Shown here: positions 5,892-13,527 of the stretch, in pieces
Numbering within the stretch: the first letter of the stretch is position 1
Layout of the letters: each line of letters opens with the position of its first letter
From: Lachnospiraceae bacterium UBA7225
GTDB lineage: Bacteria; Bacillota; Clostridia; Lachnospirales; Lachnospiraceae
NCBI GenBank assembly: GCA_002473385.1
Contig: DKTR01000073.1
Location: forward strand, 1,223 to 19,182
Length of the DNA: 17,960 bases
Direction of reading: 5' to 3'
Translations under genes and position numbers: made by a program
The notes under the pieces: generated by a model
What the model saw: the letters and a program-made list of their open reading frames with translations, nothing else
The model's database searches: none
Told to the model about the DNA's origin: nothing

Positions 5892-7262
5892 TTAATAATT
5901 TGCCTCATATGCCGCCTGTGCGTTCTCTGCAACCTCCTGCGGTGTTATTTCTCCGTTGAGCATAGTCTGCAAATCAGTATTCAGAACATCCCATACTGCG
6001 TTTGTCAGATAGGAGTCATAAATTTCGCACGGCTCCGTGTCAACATAAGACCAGTTATAAAAATCCTGTGTAATCTGGTCGAAGCTGGAAAGGTCAACCT
6101 CGTCAACCATCGTCAGTCCGCCCAGCGCATAGTTCTCTGCTACAAAGCTTGAAAATGCGGGACCTGTGAGCTCCTGTGCCAGGTCGATTGCCGCCGCCAG
6201 CTTATCCGGATCTTCAGCAACCTTCGAGTTAATAGCCACTGCATAGCCAAGACCGATATTCTGGGAATTCGGCGCTTCAGTTGCGTCCGCCGGCTGCGGG
6301 AGAACTGCAAATCCGATATTCGCGAATTTCTCCGGATCCGTTCCTTCTACTTCGTCAGTTCCGCCCAGTGTAGCTGCAATGTAGGATTCATCCCAGTTTC
6401 CGCCGATGAATGCTGCAGCAGAACCGGAAATATAATACTCGCGTGCATCTTCATTTGTTACTACATTGAAATCTTCATTGAAAATAGAGGTCTCTGTGAA
6501 AAGTCTCTGCATCTCCGTCAGCGCTTTCACAAACGCTTCGTCTGTGAAAGCAGCGCCGCTCTTCTCAATCAGACTGATGAACCAGTCACCGCCGGTGTAA
6601 CGGTTGCCCAGTGTGGACAGGAAGTCTGAGTTCGCCTGCCACTTGCCGCCGTTGCCGAATGCGATCGTATAAATGCCCTGCTCATTGAAATATTCAGAAG
6701 CCTTCTCCACCTCTTCCCATGTGCCTGGGAAGGTATCGTAGCCTGCTTCAGCCCACATAGCCTTGTCATAAATTACTACGGTGCAGGTTCCGCCTGTCAG
6801 CACTGGATATCCGTAGATAGAATCGTTATATGTAAACGGGGTAAAGTACGCCTGGTTATAATTGTCGTAATACGGTGATGCCTTGATTGTATCCGTCAAA
6901 TCGTAAACCAGTCCCTGCTCCGCCCAGTCGATGGTATTCATACCCTGAAGTAAAAATACGTCCGGAAGGTCATCCGCTGCTGCCAGCGTAGCAATCTGTG
7001 TCTTGTACTCCGCGTTTGCCAGAACATTTTCATTCACCGTGATTTCCGGATGTGCTTCCTTCCATGCAGCCAGCGTTGTACGGAATCCGTCCGAACCGCC
7101 GTTGCCTTCCGCTTCCTCTGCAGTCGAATAGTGCATAATTTCCAGTTCGCCTGTGTAAGCGAGGTCATTCACTGCCACATCGGCAGCCGCACCCGCGGTC
7201 AGACCAAGTGATGCTGCCATCGCAGCTGCCATTGCTGTGCTGATAATCTGTCTCTTCTTCAT
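5892..7262 (-). CDS. Extracellular sugar-binding protein of CUT1 ABC importer
   Basis: A 456-residue family 1 solute-binding protein. It has a signal peptide (MKKRQIIS, then an Ala-rich core) with a likely AxA cleavage site after about residue 27 (AGAAA-D). There is no lipobox cysteine at all, which is odd for a Gram-positive binding protein. Fold markers are ELEIMHYSTAE at the mature N-terminus, LAAADDLPDVFLLQG, FPGTWEEVEKASEYF and FIGGNWDESYI. Start: ATG 7262, AGGAGG 8 nt upstream, directly overlapping the lacI stop region (13-nt gap). By context it binds cellobiose or cello-oligosaccharides; the sequence alone does not fix the ligand. Confidence 0.92.
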   Translation of the reverse strand: MKKRQIISTAMAAAMAASLGLTAGAAADVAVNDLAYTGELEIMHYSTAEEAEGNGGSDGFRTTLAAWKEAHPEITVNENVLANAEYKTQIATLAAADDLPDVFLLQGMNTIDWAEQGLVYDLTDTIKASPYYDNYNQAYFTPFTYNDSIYGYPVLTGGTCTVVIYDKAMWAEAGYDTFPGTWEEVEKASEYFNEQGIYTIAFGNGGKWQANSDFLSTLGNRYTGGDWFISLIEKSGAAFTDEAFVKALTEMQRLFTETSIFNEDFNVVTNEDAREYYISGSAAAFIGGNWDESYIAATLGGTDEVEGTDPEKFANIGFAVLPQPADATEAPNSQNIGLGYAVAINSKVAEDPDKLAAAIDLAQELTGPAFSSFVAENYALGGLTMVDEVDLSSFDQITQDFYNWSYVDTEPCEIYDSYLTNAVWDVLNTDLQTMLNGEITPQEVAENAQAAYEANY

Positions 7263-7275
7263 TCTTACTTCCTCC

Positions 7276-8310
7276 TTAAATTTTGTTTTTGCTTTGCACT
7301 GGTTCCATCCGTTTTACAGAAGCGCCTTTAAACAGTGTGCCGTTTACCGTGTATCTGTCAGTCAGAGCCGTTTTCGGATTCTCTATCAGCTCCACCAGCT
7401 TCTCCGCCGCAATTCTTCCGATTGCCGCCGTATCCTGGCAAAGGGTTGTCAGCTTCGGCTCCAGAACTCTTGCGATGATGCTTCCGTCGTACCCCGCAAT
7501 AGAAATATCCTGCGGGATTCTCAGTCCTCTTTCACGGATTTCGTTAATTCCTCCAATTGCCGCGAAATCGTCCGGATATAAAATACAGGTGGGCGGATTT
7601 TTCAAATCCAGAAGCTGTCCGGTTGCTGCCGCAGCCCCGTCCGCATCACGGTAGGGAGACATAATCGTGTACTCATCCGGTACCTCCACTCCCTCCCTCT
7701 GCAGCGTTCTGTGGAACGTGCTCAGACGGCTTCTTGTTACTGCCGAGTCCTCTCCGTAGATATAGGCAATTTTCCGGTGTCCCATACTGTAAATATAGGA
7801 AACCAGCTCCTGCATCCCCTGAACGTTATTCGATACGACAGCCGTTCTCCCATCAAACACATGGTCAATTGTGACCACAGGAATTTCGGAATTAACCAGC
7901 TCGCGCACCTGTTCTGATTCATAGTTCACGCAGGCAATCACCGCGCCATCCACGCCCCGGTACCGGCAGTGCTCATAATAAGTCATCTTCTGTCCGGAAA
8001 TGCTTCCGTTTGTAAAGGTGATGTCGTAGCCTCTTTCCTCTGCTGTACGTTTAAAACTCTCCAGCACATGATTAAAAAAATCATGTGTCAGACCACTCAT
8101 CGCTTCATCCATAAACAGCACGCCGAGATTGTGACTTCTCTTTGTTTTCAGCGCCCTCGCAGAAGAATTCGGGAAATATCCCATTTCAGACGCTGTTTTT
8201 AAGATGAAGTTTCTTGTTTCTTCGCCGATGTCCATATATCCATTCAGCGCCTTACTGACGCTGGCTACAGAAACATTGCACCGGCGGGCAATTTCTTTCA
8301 TGGAAACCAT
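7276..8310 (-). CDS. LacI family transcriptional regulator
   Basis: A 344-residue regulator. The N-terminal helix-turn-helix (about 4-25: MKEIARRCNVSVASVSKALN) and hinge (about 50-57, NSSARALK) are classical LacI, followed by a periplasmic-binding-protein-like effector domain (LGVLF, CVNYESE, PVVTIDHVF, ILYPDDFAAIGG, DISIAGYDGS). The frame runs open to 8391, but ATG 8310 with AGAGGA about 6 nt before it fits the family start; the extra basic residues do not. It is first in the operon with the sugar importer and divergent from the cellobiose phosphorylase. It is likely to control both, and itself, with a sugar or sugar phosphate as inducer. Confidence 0.93.
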   Translation of the reverse strand: MVSMKEIARRCNVSVASVSKALNGYMDIGEETRNFILKTASEMGYFPNSSARALKTKRSHNLGVLFMDEAMSGLTHDFFNHVLESFKRTAEERGYDITFTNGSISGQKMTYYEHCRYRGVDGAVIACVNYESEQVRELVNSEIPVVTIDHVFDGRTAVVSNNVQGMQELVSYIYSMGHRKIAYIYGEDSAVTRSRLSTFHRTLQREGVEVPDEYTIMSPYRDADGAAAATGQLLDLKNPPTCILYPDDFAAIGGINEIRERGLRIPQDISIAGYDGSIIARVLEPKLTTLCQDTAAIGRIAAEKLVELIENPKTALTDRYTVNGTLFKGASVKRMEPVQSKNKI

Positions 8311-8346
8311 CGGTATCCTCTCTCTTTCTTTTCTCTTTTTACTAAA

Positions 8347-8359
8347 TCGTTTTCGTATT
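8347..8359. promoter_or_regulatory. Candidate LacI operator copy 1 (lacI side)
   Basis: TCGTTTTCGTATT overlaps the predicted lacI transcription start near 8356 and recurs exactly at 8714-8726 in the leader of the divergent phosphorylase gene. A related site, TTGTTTTCGCTAT, is at 8644-8656. It is only weakly palindromic (CGnnnnCG). Assignment to this LacI protein is inference. Confidence 0.45.
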
Positions 8360-8362
8360 CTC

Positions 8363-8391
8363 ATTTTATTCCACTTGGCACAAAAAATCAA
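8363..8391 (-). promoter_or_regulatory. Sigma-A promoter of the lacI-importer operon
   Basis: On the minus strand, TTGATT (8391-8386), a 17-nt spacer and TAAAAT (8368-8363). The predicted start is near 8356, giving a leader of about 46 nt before ATG 8310. Confidence 0.7.
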
Positions 8392-8502
8392 GTTATTTTT
8401 TCTTTTATTTGTGCATTTTACACTTATTCTCTTTACTGCACAATTTCATTTTTTCTTTTTTGCATTTTTATATCATATTTATAACAAAAATTATTATTTT
8501 TA

Positions 8503-8516
8503 ACGAAAAATTTCGT
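8503..8516. repeat. 14-bp palindrome in the divergent promoter region
   Basis: ACGAAA-AA-TTTCGT, a 6-2-6 inverted repeat about midway between the two divergent promoters. It could be a further regulator site. Apart from it, the two promoters and the candidate operators, 8311-8787 is very AT-rich and holds no gene that I can support. Confidence 0.4.
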
Positions 8517-8630
8517 AATTCACTATTTTACACTCTCCCTTCGCCGTTTTGCAGGCGGCAGCGGCATCCGCTTTTTCTGCAAGTCACCTCTTCCGGGTCA
8601 CTTTTTCTCTCATTTCTTTTCAGATTATTA

Positions 8631-8659
8631 TTGATTTCTTCTATTGTTTTCGCTATACT
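8631..8659 (+). promoter_or_regulatory. Sigma-A promoter of the cellobiose phosphorylase gene
   Basis: TTGATT (8631-8636), 17-nt spacer, TATACT (8654-8659). The predicted start is near 8666, giving a leader of about 120 nt that contains the second 13-bp candidate operator. Confidence 0.75.
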
Positions 8660-8713
8660 GTATGGGACAGAACTTTTCTTTTCCGTGCTTTCTTTTATTT
8701 TATCTTTACTTAT

Positions 8714-8726
8714 TCGTTTTCGTATT
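8714..8726. promoter_or_regulatory. Candidate LacI operator copy 2 (phosphorylase leader)
   Basis: TCGTTTTCGTATT, identical to 8347-8359, about 50 nt downstream of the predicted phosphorylase start, where a bound repressor could act as a roadblock. Confidence 0.45.
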
Positions 8727-8787
8727 TAATTTTTCCGTTTTTCCCGAATTGTATTTCGTGTTATAAAATAATTTAGGAGGTTTTACC

Positions 8788-11223
8788 ATGAACTTCGGTC
8801 ATTTTGATGATACAGCAAAGGAATATGTGATTACTACCCCGGATACGCCGCTCCCCTGGATCAACTATCTTGGAAGCCGTGATTTCTTTACCCTGATATC
8901 TAACACATGCGGCGGATACAGTTTCTACAAGGATGCGAAGCTCCTCCGCATTACGAGATACCGTTATAACTCCCTTCCGCCGGATTCTAACGGAAAATAT
9001 TATTACATCAATGACAACGGGACAATCTGGAACCCGGGAATCATGCCCTCCCGGACTCCGGTCGATTCTTATGAGTGCCGCCACGGAATGGGCTACAGCC
9101 GCTTTTGCTCTTCCAAAAACGGGCTGGAAGCAGATCTGCTTGCTTTCGTACCAGTAGACGCAGCCTGTGAGATCAACCATCTGAAGCTGAAAAACACCTC
9201 TTCCGCAGAAAAGCACGTTTCTCTCTTTTCCTATGTAGAATTCTGCCTTTGGAATGCGGTCGACGACATGAACAATTTTCAGCGTAATCTGAGCATCGGT
9301 GAGATTGAAATCGAGGGAAGCACCATTTACCATAAGACCGAGTATCGCGAACGCCGGAATCACTACAGCTTTTTCAGCGTCAATACTCCCGCAGACGGTT
9401 ATGACACAAGCCGGGATGTATTCCTTGGGCCGGGCAACGGCAATGCTTTCCCGGATGCCGTCAAAGAGAAAAAGTGCCGCGGCTCCGTTGCCAGCGGCTG
9501 GTATCCGATTGCCAGCCACCAGATCAATCTCACACTTGCCCCGGGTGAGGAAAAGGAATTTGTATTTGTGCTCGGCTATTGCGAAAACCCGGAGGAGGAA
9601 AAATGGGAATCGCCAGGTGTCATCCGCAAGGACGGCGCGCATGCGCTTCTTGCGCGCTTTGCCAGTCCACGGCAGGCAGAGACGGCGTTTGCACAGCTAA
9701 AGGAATACTGGGACACTCTTCTCTCCAGGTTCTCAGTCAAAAGCAATAACGAACATATCAACCGCATGGCCAATATCTGGAATCAGTATCAGTGTATGGT
9801 GACATTTAACATGTCGCGTTCCGCATCTTATTACGAATCCGGCACCGGGCGCGGAATGGGCTTCCGCGATTCCTGCCAGGATCTGCTTGGTTTTGTCCAC
9901 CTGATTCCGGAACGTGCCAGAGAACGTATCCTGGACATTGCGGCAACCCAGTTTGAGGACGGAAGCGCCTATCATCAATATCAGCCCCTTACGAAAAAGG
10001 GAAATCTGGATATCGGAAGCGGTTTTAATGATGATCCGCTCTGGCTCATTGCTGCCACAGCGGCATATCTGAAAGAAACCGGAGATTTTTCTATTCTGGA
10101 TGAGATGGTACCGTTTGATAGCCGGCAGGAGCTGGCACAGCCGCTTCTGGAGCACCTGTACCGCTCCTTTCATTATACCGAAACGCATCTGGGACCGCAT
10201 AAGCTTCCGCTTATCGGACGTGCCGACTGGAATGACTGTCTGAACCTCAACTGTTTTTCCCGTGAGCCTGGAGAACCGTTCCAGACTACCGGTCCCTCGG
10301 AAGGTCCGGTGGCGGAATCCGTATTTATTGCGGGCATGTTCGTAAAATATGGAAAAGAATTTGCTGACATCTGCCATCGTACAGGCAGAACTGATTATGA
10401 AAAAGAAGCCATCCACGCCATAAATTATATGTATCAGGCTGTTCTGGACGCAGGCTGGGATGGCGAATGGTTTCTCAGGGCTTATGATGCGGAATCAAAA
10501 AAGATTGGTTCGAAAGAATGCAAAGAAGGTCAGATTTATATTGAACCGCAGGGCTTCTGCGTTATGGCCGGCATCGGTGTGCGGGAGGGACTTGCAGAGA
10601 AAGCACTCGATTCCGTAAAGGAGCGCCTGGATACGAAGTATGGCATCGTGATTCTGCAGCCAGCCTATACGGCGTATTATCTGAATCTTGGGGAAATTTC
10701 CTCCTATCCGCCGGGATACAAGGAGAATGCCGGTATCTTCTGCCACAACAATCCATGGATCTCCATCGCGGAGACAGTAATCGGACGCGGAGACAGAGCC
10801 TTTGAAATTTATGAGAAAACATGTCCGTCCTGTATCGAACATATCAGCGAAATACACCGGACAGAGCCATATGTTTATTCTCAGATGATCGCCGGTGCAG
10901 ATGCTTTTTATCACGGAGAAGCCAAGAATAGCTGGCTGACCGGCACCGCCGCATGGACCTTTGTCAATGTCTCCCAGGCAATCCTGGGCATGCAGCCGGA
11001 CTACGACGGACTGCGGATCGATCCCTGTGTGCCGTCTGCCTTCGGCGACTTCCGGCTGATTCGTAAATTCCGCGGCTCTACATACTACATCGACGTAAAA
11101 AAACCAGATGGCGTACAGAAGGGTATTTCCGGAATCACTGTTGACGGAAAATCTATCGAGGGAAACCTGCTTCCGCTTGAGGCAGGAAAAACAGAATATC
11201 ACGTAACCGTCCAGATGGGTTAA
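8788..11223 (+). CDS. Cellobiose phosphorylase (GH94)
   Basis: An 811-residue cytoplasmic enzyme (no signal peptide), splitting cellobiose with phosphate into glucose 1-phosphate and glucose. The N-terminus (MNFGHFDDTAKEYVIT, PWINYLG, CGGYSFYKDA, RITRYRYN) matches clostridial cellobiose phosphorylases, whose length is about the same. The (alpha/alpha)6 barrel follows the N-terminal beta domain. The catalytic motif GRADWNDCLNLN is at 477-488, with the general acid Asp expected at 483. YESGTGRGMGFRDSCQD and the phosphate-site region GTAAWTF are also present. Cellodextrin phosphorylases and the 1,2-beta-oligoglucan enzymes are longer, so cellobiose is favoured, though another disaccharide cannot be excluded. 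Start: ATG 8788 with AGGAGG (8775-8780) 7 nt before. It is divergent from the lacI-importer operon that supplies its substrate. Confidence 0.93.
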   Translation: MNFGHFDDTAKEYVITTPDTPLPWINYLGSRDFFTLISNTCGGYSFYKDAKLLRITRYRYNSLPPDSNGKYYYINDNGTIWNPGIMPSRTPVDSYECRHGMGYSRFCSSKNGLEADLLAFVPVDAACEINHLKLKNTSSAEKHVSLFSYVEFCLWNAVDDMNNFQRNLSIGEIEIEGSTIYHKTEYRERRNHYSFFSVNTPADGYDTSRDVFLGPGNGNAFPDAVKEKKCRGSVASGWYPIASHQINLTLAPGEEKEFVFVLGYCENPEEEKWESPGVIRKDGAHALLARFASPRQAETAFAQLKEYWDTLLSRFSVKSNNEHINRMANIWNQYQCMVTFNMSRSASYYESGTGRGMGFRDSCQDLLGFVHLIPERARERILDIAATQFEDGSAYHQYQPLTKKGNLDIGSGFNDDPLWLIAATAAYLKETGDFSILDEMVPFDSRQELAQPLLEHLYRSFHYTETHLGPHKLPLIGRADWNDCLNLNCFSREPGEPFQTTGPSEGPVAESVFIAGMFVKYGKEFADICHRTGRTDYEKEAIHAINYMYQAVLDAGWDGEWFLRAYDAESKKIGSKECKEGQIYIEPQGFCVMAGIGVREGLAEKALDSVKERLDTKYGIVILQPAYTAYYLNLGEISSYPPGYKENAGIFCHNNPWISIAETVIGRGDRAFEIYEKTCPSCIEHISEIHRTEPYVYSQMIAGADAFYHGEAKNSWLTGTAAWTFVNVSQAILGMQPDYDGLRIDPCVPSAFGDFRLIRKFRGSTYYIDVKKPDGVQKGISGITVDGKSIEGNLLPLEAGKTEYHVTVQMG

Positions 11224-11238
11224 CAGGGCACGGGGTAC

Positions 11239-11282
11239 AACAGGAAAGAATGCAGTTTTGCGCTGCCTCTTTCCTGTTTTTT
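11239..11282 (+). terminator. Intrinsic terminator of the cellobiose phosphorylase gene
   Basis: AACAGGAAAGA (11239-11249) pairs with TCTTTCCTGTT (11268-11278), with an inner GCAG/CTGC helix, and is followed by six T (11277-11282). It lies 16 nt after the stop codon. Confidence 0.9.
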
Positions 11283-11362
11283 AACCTTCCCGATATCCTG
11301 TATCTTTCCACTCACATATGCGGGATTCTCCGCATAACCAGACATTTTCACCATTCCTCCAT

Positions 11363-11476
11363 TTATGCCTCATCCCGTACCAGAACAGCTCTCACGCCCA
11401 GGCGATATCCCACTCCGCGCACAGTCAGAAGAATCTGCGGATCTGCCGGGTCATCCTCCACCAGCAAAACATCCGT
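11363..11476 (-). pseudogene. Relic of an OmpR-type response regulator
   Basis: The 37-codon reading frame ending in TAA (11363-11365) reads TDVLLVEDDPADP and then QILLTVRGVGYRLG. The first part is the start of a receiver domain (LLVEDD with the acidic pair). The second is the very end of an OmpR/PhoB winged helix (TVRGVGYRL). The roughly 180 codons normally between them are missing, and there is no start codon or ribosome binding site close upstream. I read it as the remnant of a gene that lost its middle; the two motifs in the right order and frame make chance unlikely. Confidence 0.6.
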
Positions 11477-11504
11477 AAAAACCCTAAAAACCTCACAAAA
11501 CAAC

Positions 11505-11533
11505 TTGAACCAAAAAACAAACTGTGTTATAGT
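11505..11533 (+). promoter_or_regulatory. Promoter of the antisense (antitoxin) RNA
   Basis: TTGAAC (11505-11510), 17-nt spacer, TATAGT (11528-11533) with TG in the extended -10 position. A strong constitutive-looking promoter with no open reading frame behind it on this strand; predicted start near 11540. Confidence 0.8.
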
Positions 11534-11539
11534 AAAAAC

Positions 11540-11630
11540 AAGGAAGAACAACCGCCCACAAAGTGGTTAGCCTCCCGGGATTATATTAAGCCTGCCCAGA
11601 CCGCTAAGTACAAGGTAGGCTTATTTTTAT
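11540..11630 (+). ncRNA. Antisense RNA of a type I toxin-antitoxin pair
   Basis: A transcript of about 90 nt is predicted from the promoter at 11505-11533 to a terminator at 11587-11623 (TAAGCCTGCC with GGTAGGCTTA, then a T-rich tail). Its 5' part holds a small hairpin (CCAC-AAA-GTGG, 11556-11566). It runs opposite the 3' end of the toxin mRNA from 11711-11800 and its ancestral stop at 11627-11629. This is the TxpA/RatA and BsrG/SR4 style of layout, where the antisense RNA overlaps the toxin's 3' region. No matching protein frame is visible. Confidence 0.72.
11587..11628 (+). terminator. Terminator of the antisense RNA
   Basis: TAAGCCTGCC (11587-11596) pairs with GGTAGGCTTA (11614-11623), 10 bp with one G-U, loop of 17 nt, followed by TTTTT at 11624-11628 and further T-rich sequence. 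Confidence 0.75.
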
Positions 11631-11653
11631 TTTCGCTTATTCTTCCTATCTAT

Positions 11654-11731
11654 GTGCGCGAATAATGAGCCATGCGGATGTGCGGGCACATCCATTTGGC
11701 GAATATCGCGTCACCGACAGCCTGCTGCCGG
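11654..11731. repeat. 78-nt palindromic insertion inside the toxin reading frame
   Basis: If these 78 nt are removed, the toxin frame continues from Tyr-23 into IDRKNKRK and stops at 11627-11629, the length and basic tail usual for this toxin family. The insert folds into a long imperfect hairpin (CGCG and ATA with TAT and CGCG, GCC with GGC, GGATGTG with CACATCC, 11657-11710) and a second small one (CCG-CAG with CTG-CGG, 11714-11731). It is flanked by CCTATC (11645-11650) and GATAGG (11731-11736). It looks like a small palindromic repeat unit; exact borders are uncertain. Confidence 0.6.
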
Positions 11732-11800
11732 ATAGGTAAGCAGTGTTACTACGAATATACCGAATGAAACCATTAAGGAAATCGCTTCGAATACAGACAT
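11711..11800 (-). CDS. Type I holin-like toxin, truncated by an insertion
   Basis: A 29-codon frame: MSVFEAISLMVSFGIFVVTLLTY, the hallmark of the Firmicutes putative holin-like toxins (Hol-Tox/TxpA-related), then PAAGCR and TGA. These peptides insert into the membrane by a single hydrophobic helix and end in a short basic tail. Here the basic tail (IDRKNKRK) is displaced by a 78-nt palindromic insertion and lies in frame after the new stop. ATG 11800 is preceded by AAGGAGG (11810-11816) in a 9-nt perfect match to the anti-Shine-Dalgarno, spaced 9 nt. An antisense RNA is encoded opposite its 3' region. Whether the shortened peptide is still toxic is unknown. Confidence 0.72.
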   Translation of the reverse strand: MSVFEAISLMVSFGIFVVTLLTYPAAGCR

Positions 11801-11827
11801 TTCACACCACCTCCTTCTCACCAGATG

Positions 11828-11875
11828 TGGAACTTACTTACTCCAAATTAAGTATTGGAAGTTATTTATTCCAAA
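11828..11875. repeat. Two 20-bp near-identical inverted repeats upstream of the toxin
   Basis: TGGAACTTACTTACTCCAAA (11828-11847) and TGGAAGTTATTTATTCCAAA (11856-11875) match at 17 of 20 positions. They lie 28 bp apart start to start, and each is an inverted repeat (TTGGAA, 8 nt, TTCCAA in the better copy). A TATAAC box for the toxin strand lies at 11882-11877 just upstream, so they sit in the predicted toxin leader or promoter. They look like a tandem operator or paired RNA hairpins. The rest of 11876-11985 contains nothing I can name. Confidence 0.55.
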
Positions 11876-11985
11876 TGTTATACTCTCTTCATCCATCTCC
11901 GGACTCCGGCCGCACTTAATTTGCTCTTACAAAGTGGAATTAACTTTTACAAGTGGCCATCACAGGCTAAGCCGTGTTATCAAGA

Positions 11986-13512
11986 TCACCATTTATCCGT
12001 TGGAACCGGAAGCGGATCTACGGTATCGCTCATCCTGTCCGCCAGCAATTCCAGCATCCGGATCTTGACATCCTTATATTCCGGATGATCCCATAAATTG
12101 TTAAACTCATCCGGATCGTTTTTCAGATCATATAATTCTCCTTCTTTTGACGTGTGGAAACGCGATAATTTATATCTTCCGTCGAAAACCATGGTGCCGT
12201 ATGCCTGCGGGTCCGTATGCCAGGGCATTGCCTCGTAATACTCGCTGTATACACTGTCACGGTGTTTATCTGGTTCTTTGTCACCTGTCAGGATATCCGC
12301 CAGCGAACGCCCCTGTACGCCGTCCTCAATTGTTCCCAGGCAGAATTCTTCGATAGTTGGAACAATGTCTGTCAGCTCCGTCAGAGTATCCAGCCGCACT
12401 CCCTCCAGAAAATGCCCCTTCCAGGACATAATAAGCGGAACATGCGCCATGCCTTCGTAAAAATAAGGCCCTTTCAGATAAATCCCGTGATCCCCCAGCA
12501 TCTCTCCGTGATCCGACGTAAAAATCACAATTGTATTCTCTATTTCTCCTGTCTCTTCCAGTGTCTCCATCAGACGCCCGAACTGAATATCGATCAGCTC
12601 TACCATTGCATAGTAAGCCGCCTTGATCATCCGGTGCTCTTCATCATTCATTTCCTCATAAATGAAATGATGCGGGGTGGCGGTATTATTGTACGCGCTT
12701 GCATGATCCAGCTTCTGGAAAATTGTTTTTGTCTCCAGCTCACCGGGACGGTATTTCGGCAGCGGAAGCCGGTCTGCCCGCTCCAGATACTTGTCCAGCA
12801 GACGCTTCGGCGGATCAAACGCGTGGTGCGGATCAAAAATATTCACATTATAAAACCAGGGCGGGCTGTTAAATTCCGGCATCTGACGTTTTTCCTCCGC
12901 CGAATAACAGATCCAGTCAATTACCGTATCCACACACCATTTTGTAAAGTGATCCTCCTCATCCATTCCGGTCTTTACATAGCCCATCCTATCATAATCG
13001 GGATACTGATATTTTTTCCCGCGCTTAAAGAGCCACTGGCTGTACTCGTTACCGCTCCAGTAGGTGCCGCCGGACTCCGGAAGACCTGCATTTCCGATAC
13101 CGGATGGATTATGCGCCCAGTGGAAGTCTATAAATCCGTCATCAATGCGCGCCTCCCTGATCGGGCACGCAGTCGGACCGCAGGGCGCCAGATGCAACTT
13201 CCCAACCAGCGAACAATAATATCCATGATCGGAAAGCACCCGCGAGATCAGACGCTCCTGCGGCGGCATGGATTGCCCGTTAGAACGGCATTTTGTTGTA
13301 CTGGGATAGCGCCCTGTTAAAAACGATGCCCTGCTCGGCGTACATACCGGTGACTGGCAATATGCGTTTTCAAACAGCACGCTGCCCGCCGCAAACCTGT
13401 CTAAGTTTGGGGTATCCACCCAGGGATTTCCATAGCACCCCAATGTGTCAAAACGCTGCTGGTCTGTAACAAACAGCAATACATTCGGACGTGTATTTGC
13501 ATATCTATTCAT
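11986..13512 (-). CDS. Sulfatase, formylglycine (Cys) type, cytoplasmic
   Basis: A 508-residue alkaline-phosphatase-superfamily sulfatase hydrolysing sulfate esters (or sulfamates). The activation motif is C57-T-P-S-R61, whose Cys is converted to formylglycine by a maturase; in an anaerobe this would be the radical-SAM enzyme anSME, not in this window. Metal and sulfate site residues are visible: D17-Q18, K105-x-H107 (GKLHLAP), H229/H230 in DPHH, D334-H335 (FTSDHGEMLGDHG) and K347. There is no signal peptide, so it acts in the cytoplasm on an imported substrate. It is last in the operon, 15 nt after an ATPase gene of an SsuABC-like importer. Start: ATG 13512 with GGGGG about 9 nt before. Substrate unknown; iduronate, sulfoglucosamine or choline sulfatase relatives are possible. 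Confidence 0.92.
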   Translation of the reverse strand: MNRYANTRPNVLLFVTDQQRFDTLGCYGNPWVDTPNLDRFAAGSVLFENAYCQSPVCTPSRASFLTGRYPSTTKCRSNGQSMPPQERLISRVLSDHGYYCSLVGKLHLAPCGPTACPIREARIDDGFIDFHWAHNPSGIGNAGLPESGGTYWSGNEYSQWLFKRGKKYQYPDYDRMGYVKTGMDEEDHFTKWCVDTVIDWICYSAEEKRQMPEFNSPPWFYNVNIFDPHHAFDPPKRLLDKYLERADRLPLPKYRPGELETKTIFQKLDHASAYNNTATPHHFIYEEMNDEEHRMIKAAYYAMVELIDIQFGRLMETLEETGEIENTIVIFTSDHGEMLGDHGIYLKGPYFYEGMAHVPLIMSWKGHFLEGVRLDTLTELTDIVPTIEEFCLGTIEDGVQGRSLADILTGDKEPDKHRDSVYSEYYEAMPWHTDPQAYGTMVFDGRYKLSRFHTSKEGELYDLKNDPDEFNNLWDHPEYKDVKIRMLELLADRMSDTVDPLPVPTDKW

Positions 13513-13527
13513 TATTAATTTCCCCCT

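Noticed and set aside
4014..8310. Sugar importer being broken because no ATPase gene is present
   Set aside because: CUT1 importers of Firmicutes normally lack their own ATPase and share an MsmK-type one, so this is ordinary.
8773..9642. 289-codon minus-strand frame opposite the cellobiose phosphorylase
   Set aside because: Shadow of a strongly conserved GH94 gene; no motif, no start signal.
11654..11731. CRISPR repeat or insertion-sequence end
   Set aside because: Single copy in the window, no spacers, no transposase; only a palindromic unit can be claimed.
11961..11976. Small hairpin after the sulfatase stop as terminator
   Set aside because: Only about 7 bp with a mismatch and no T-run on the minus strand; not supported as a terminator.
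12217..13320. 367-codon plus-strand frame opposite the sulfatase
   Set aside because: Antisense to a sulfatase with all catalytic motifs; the product is not protein-like.
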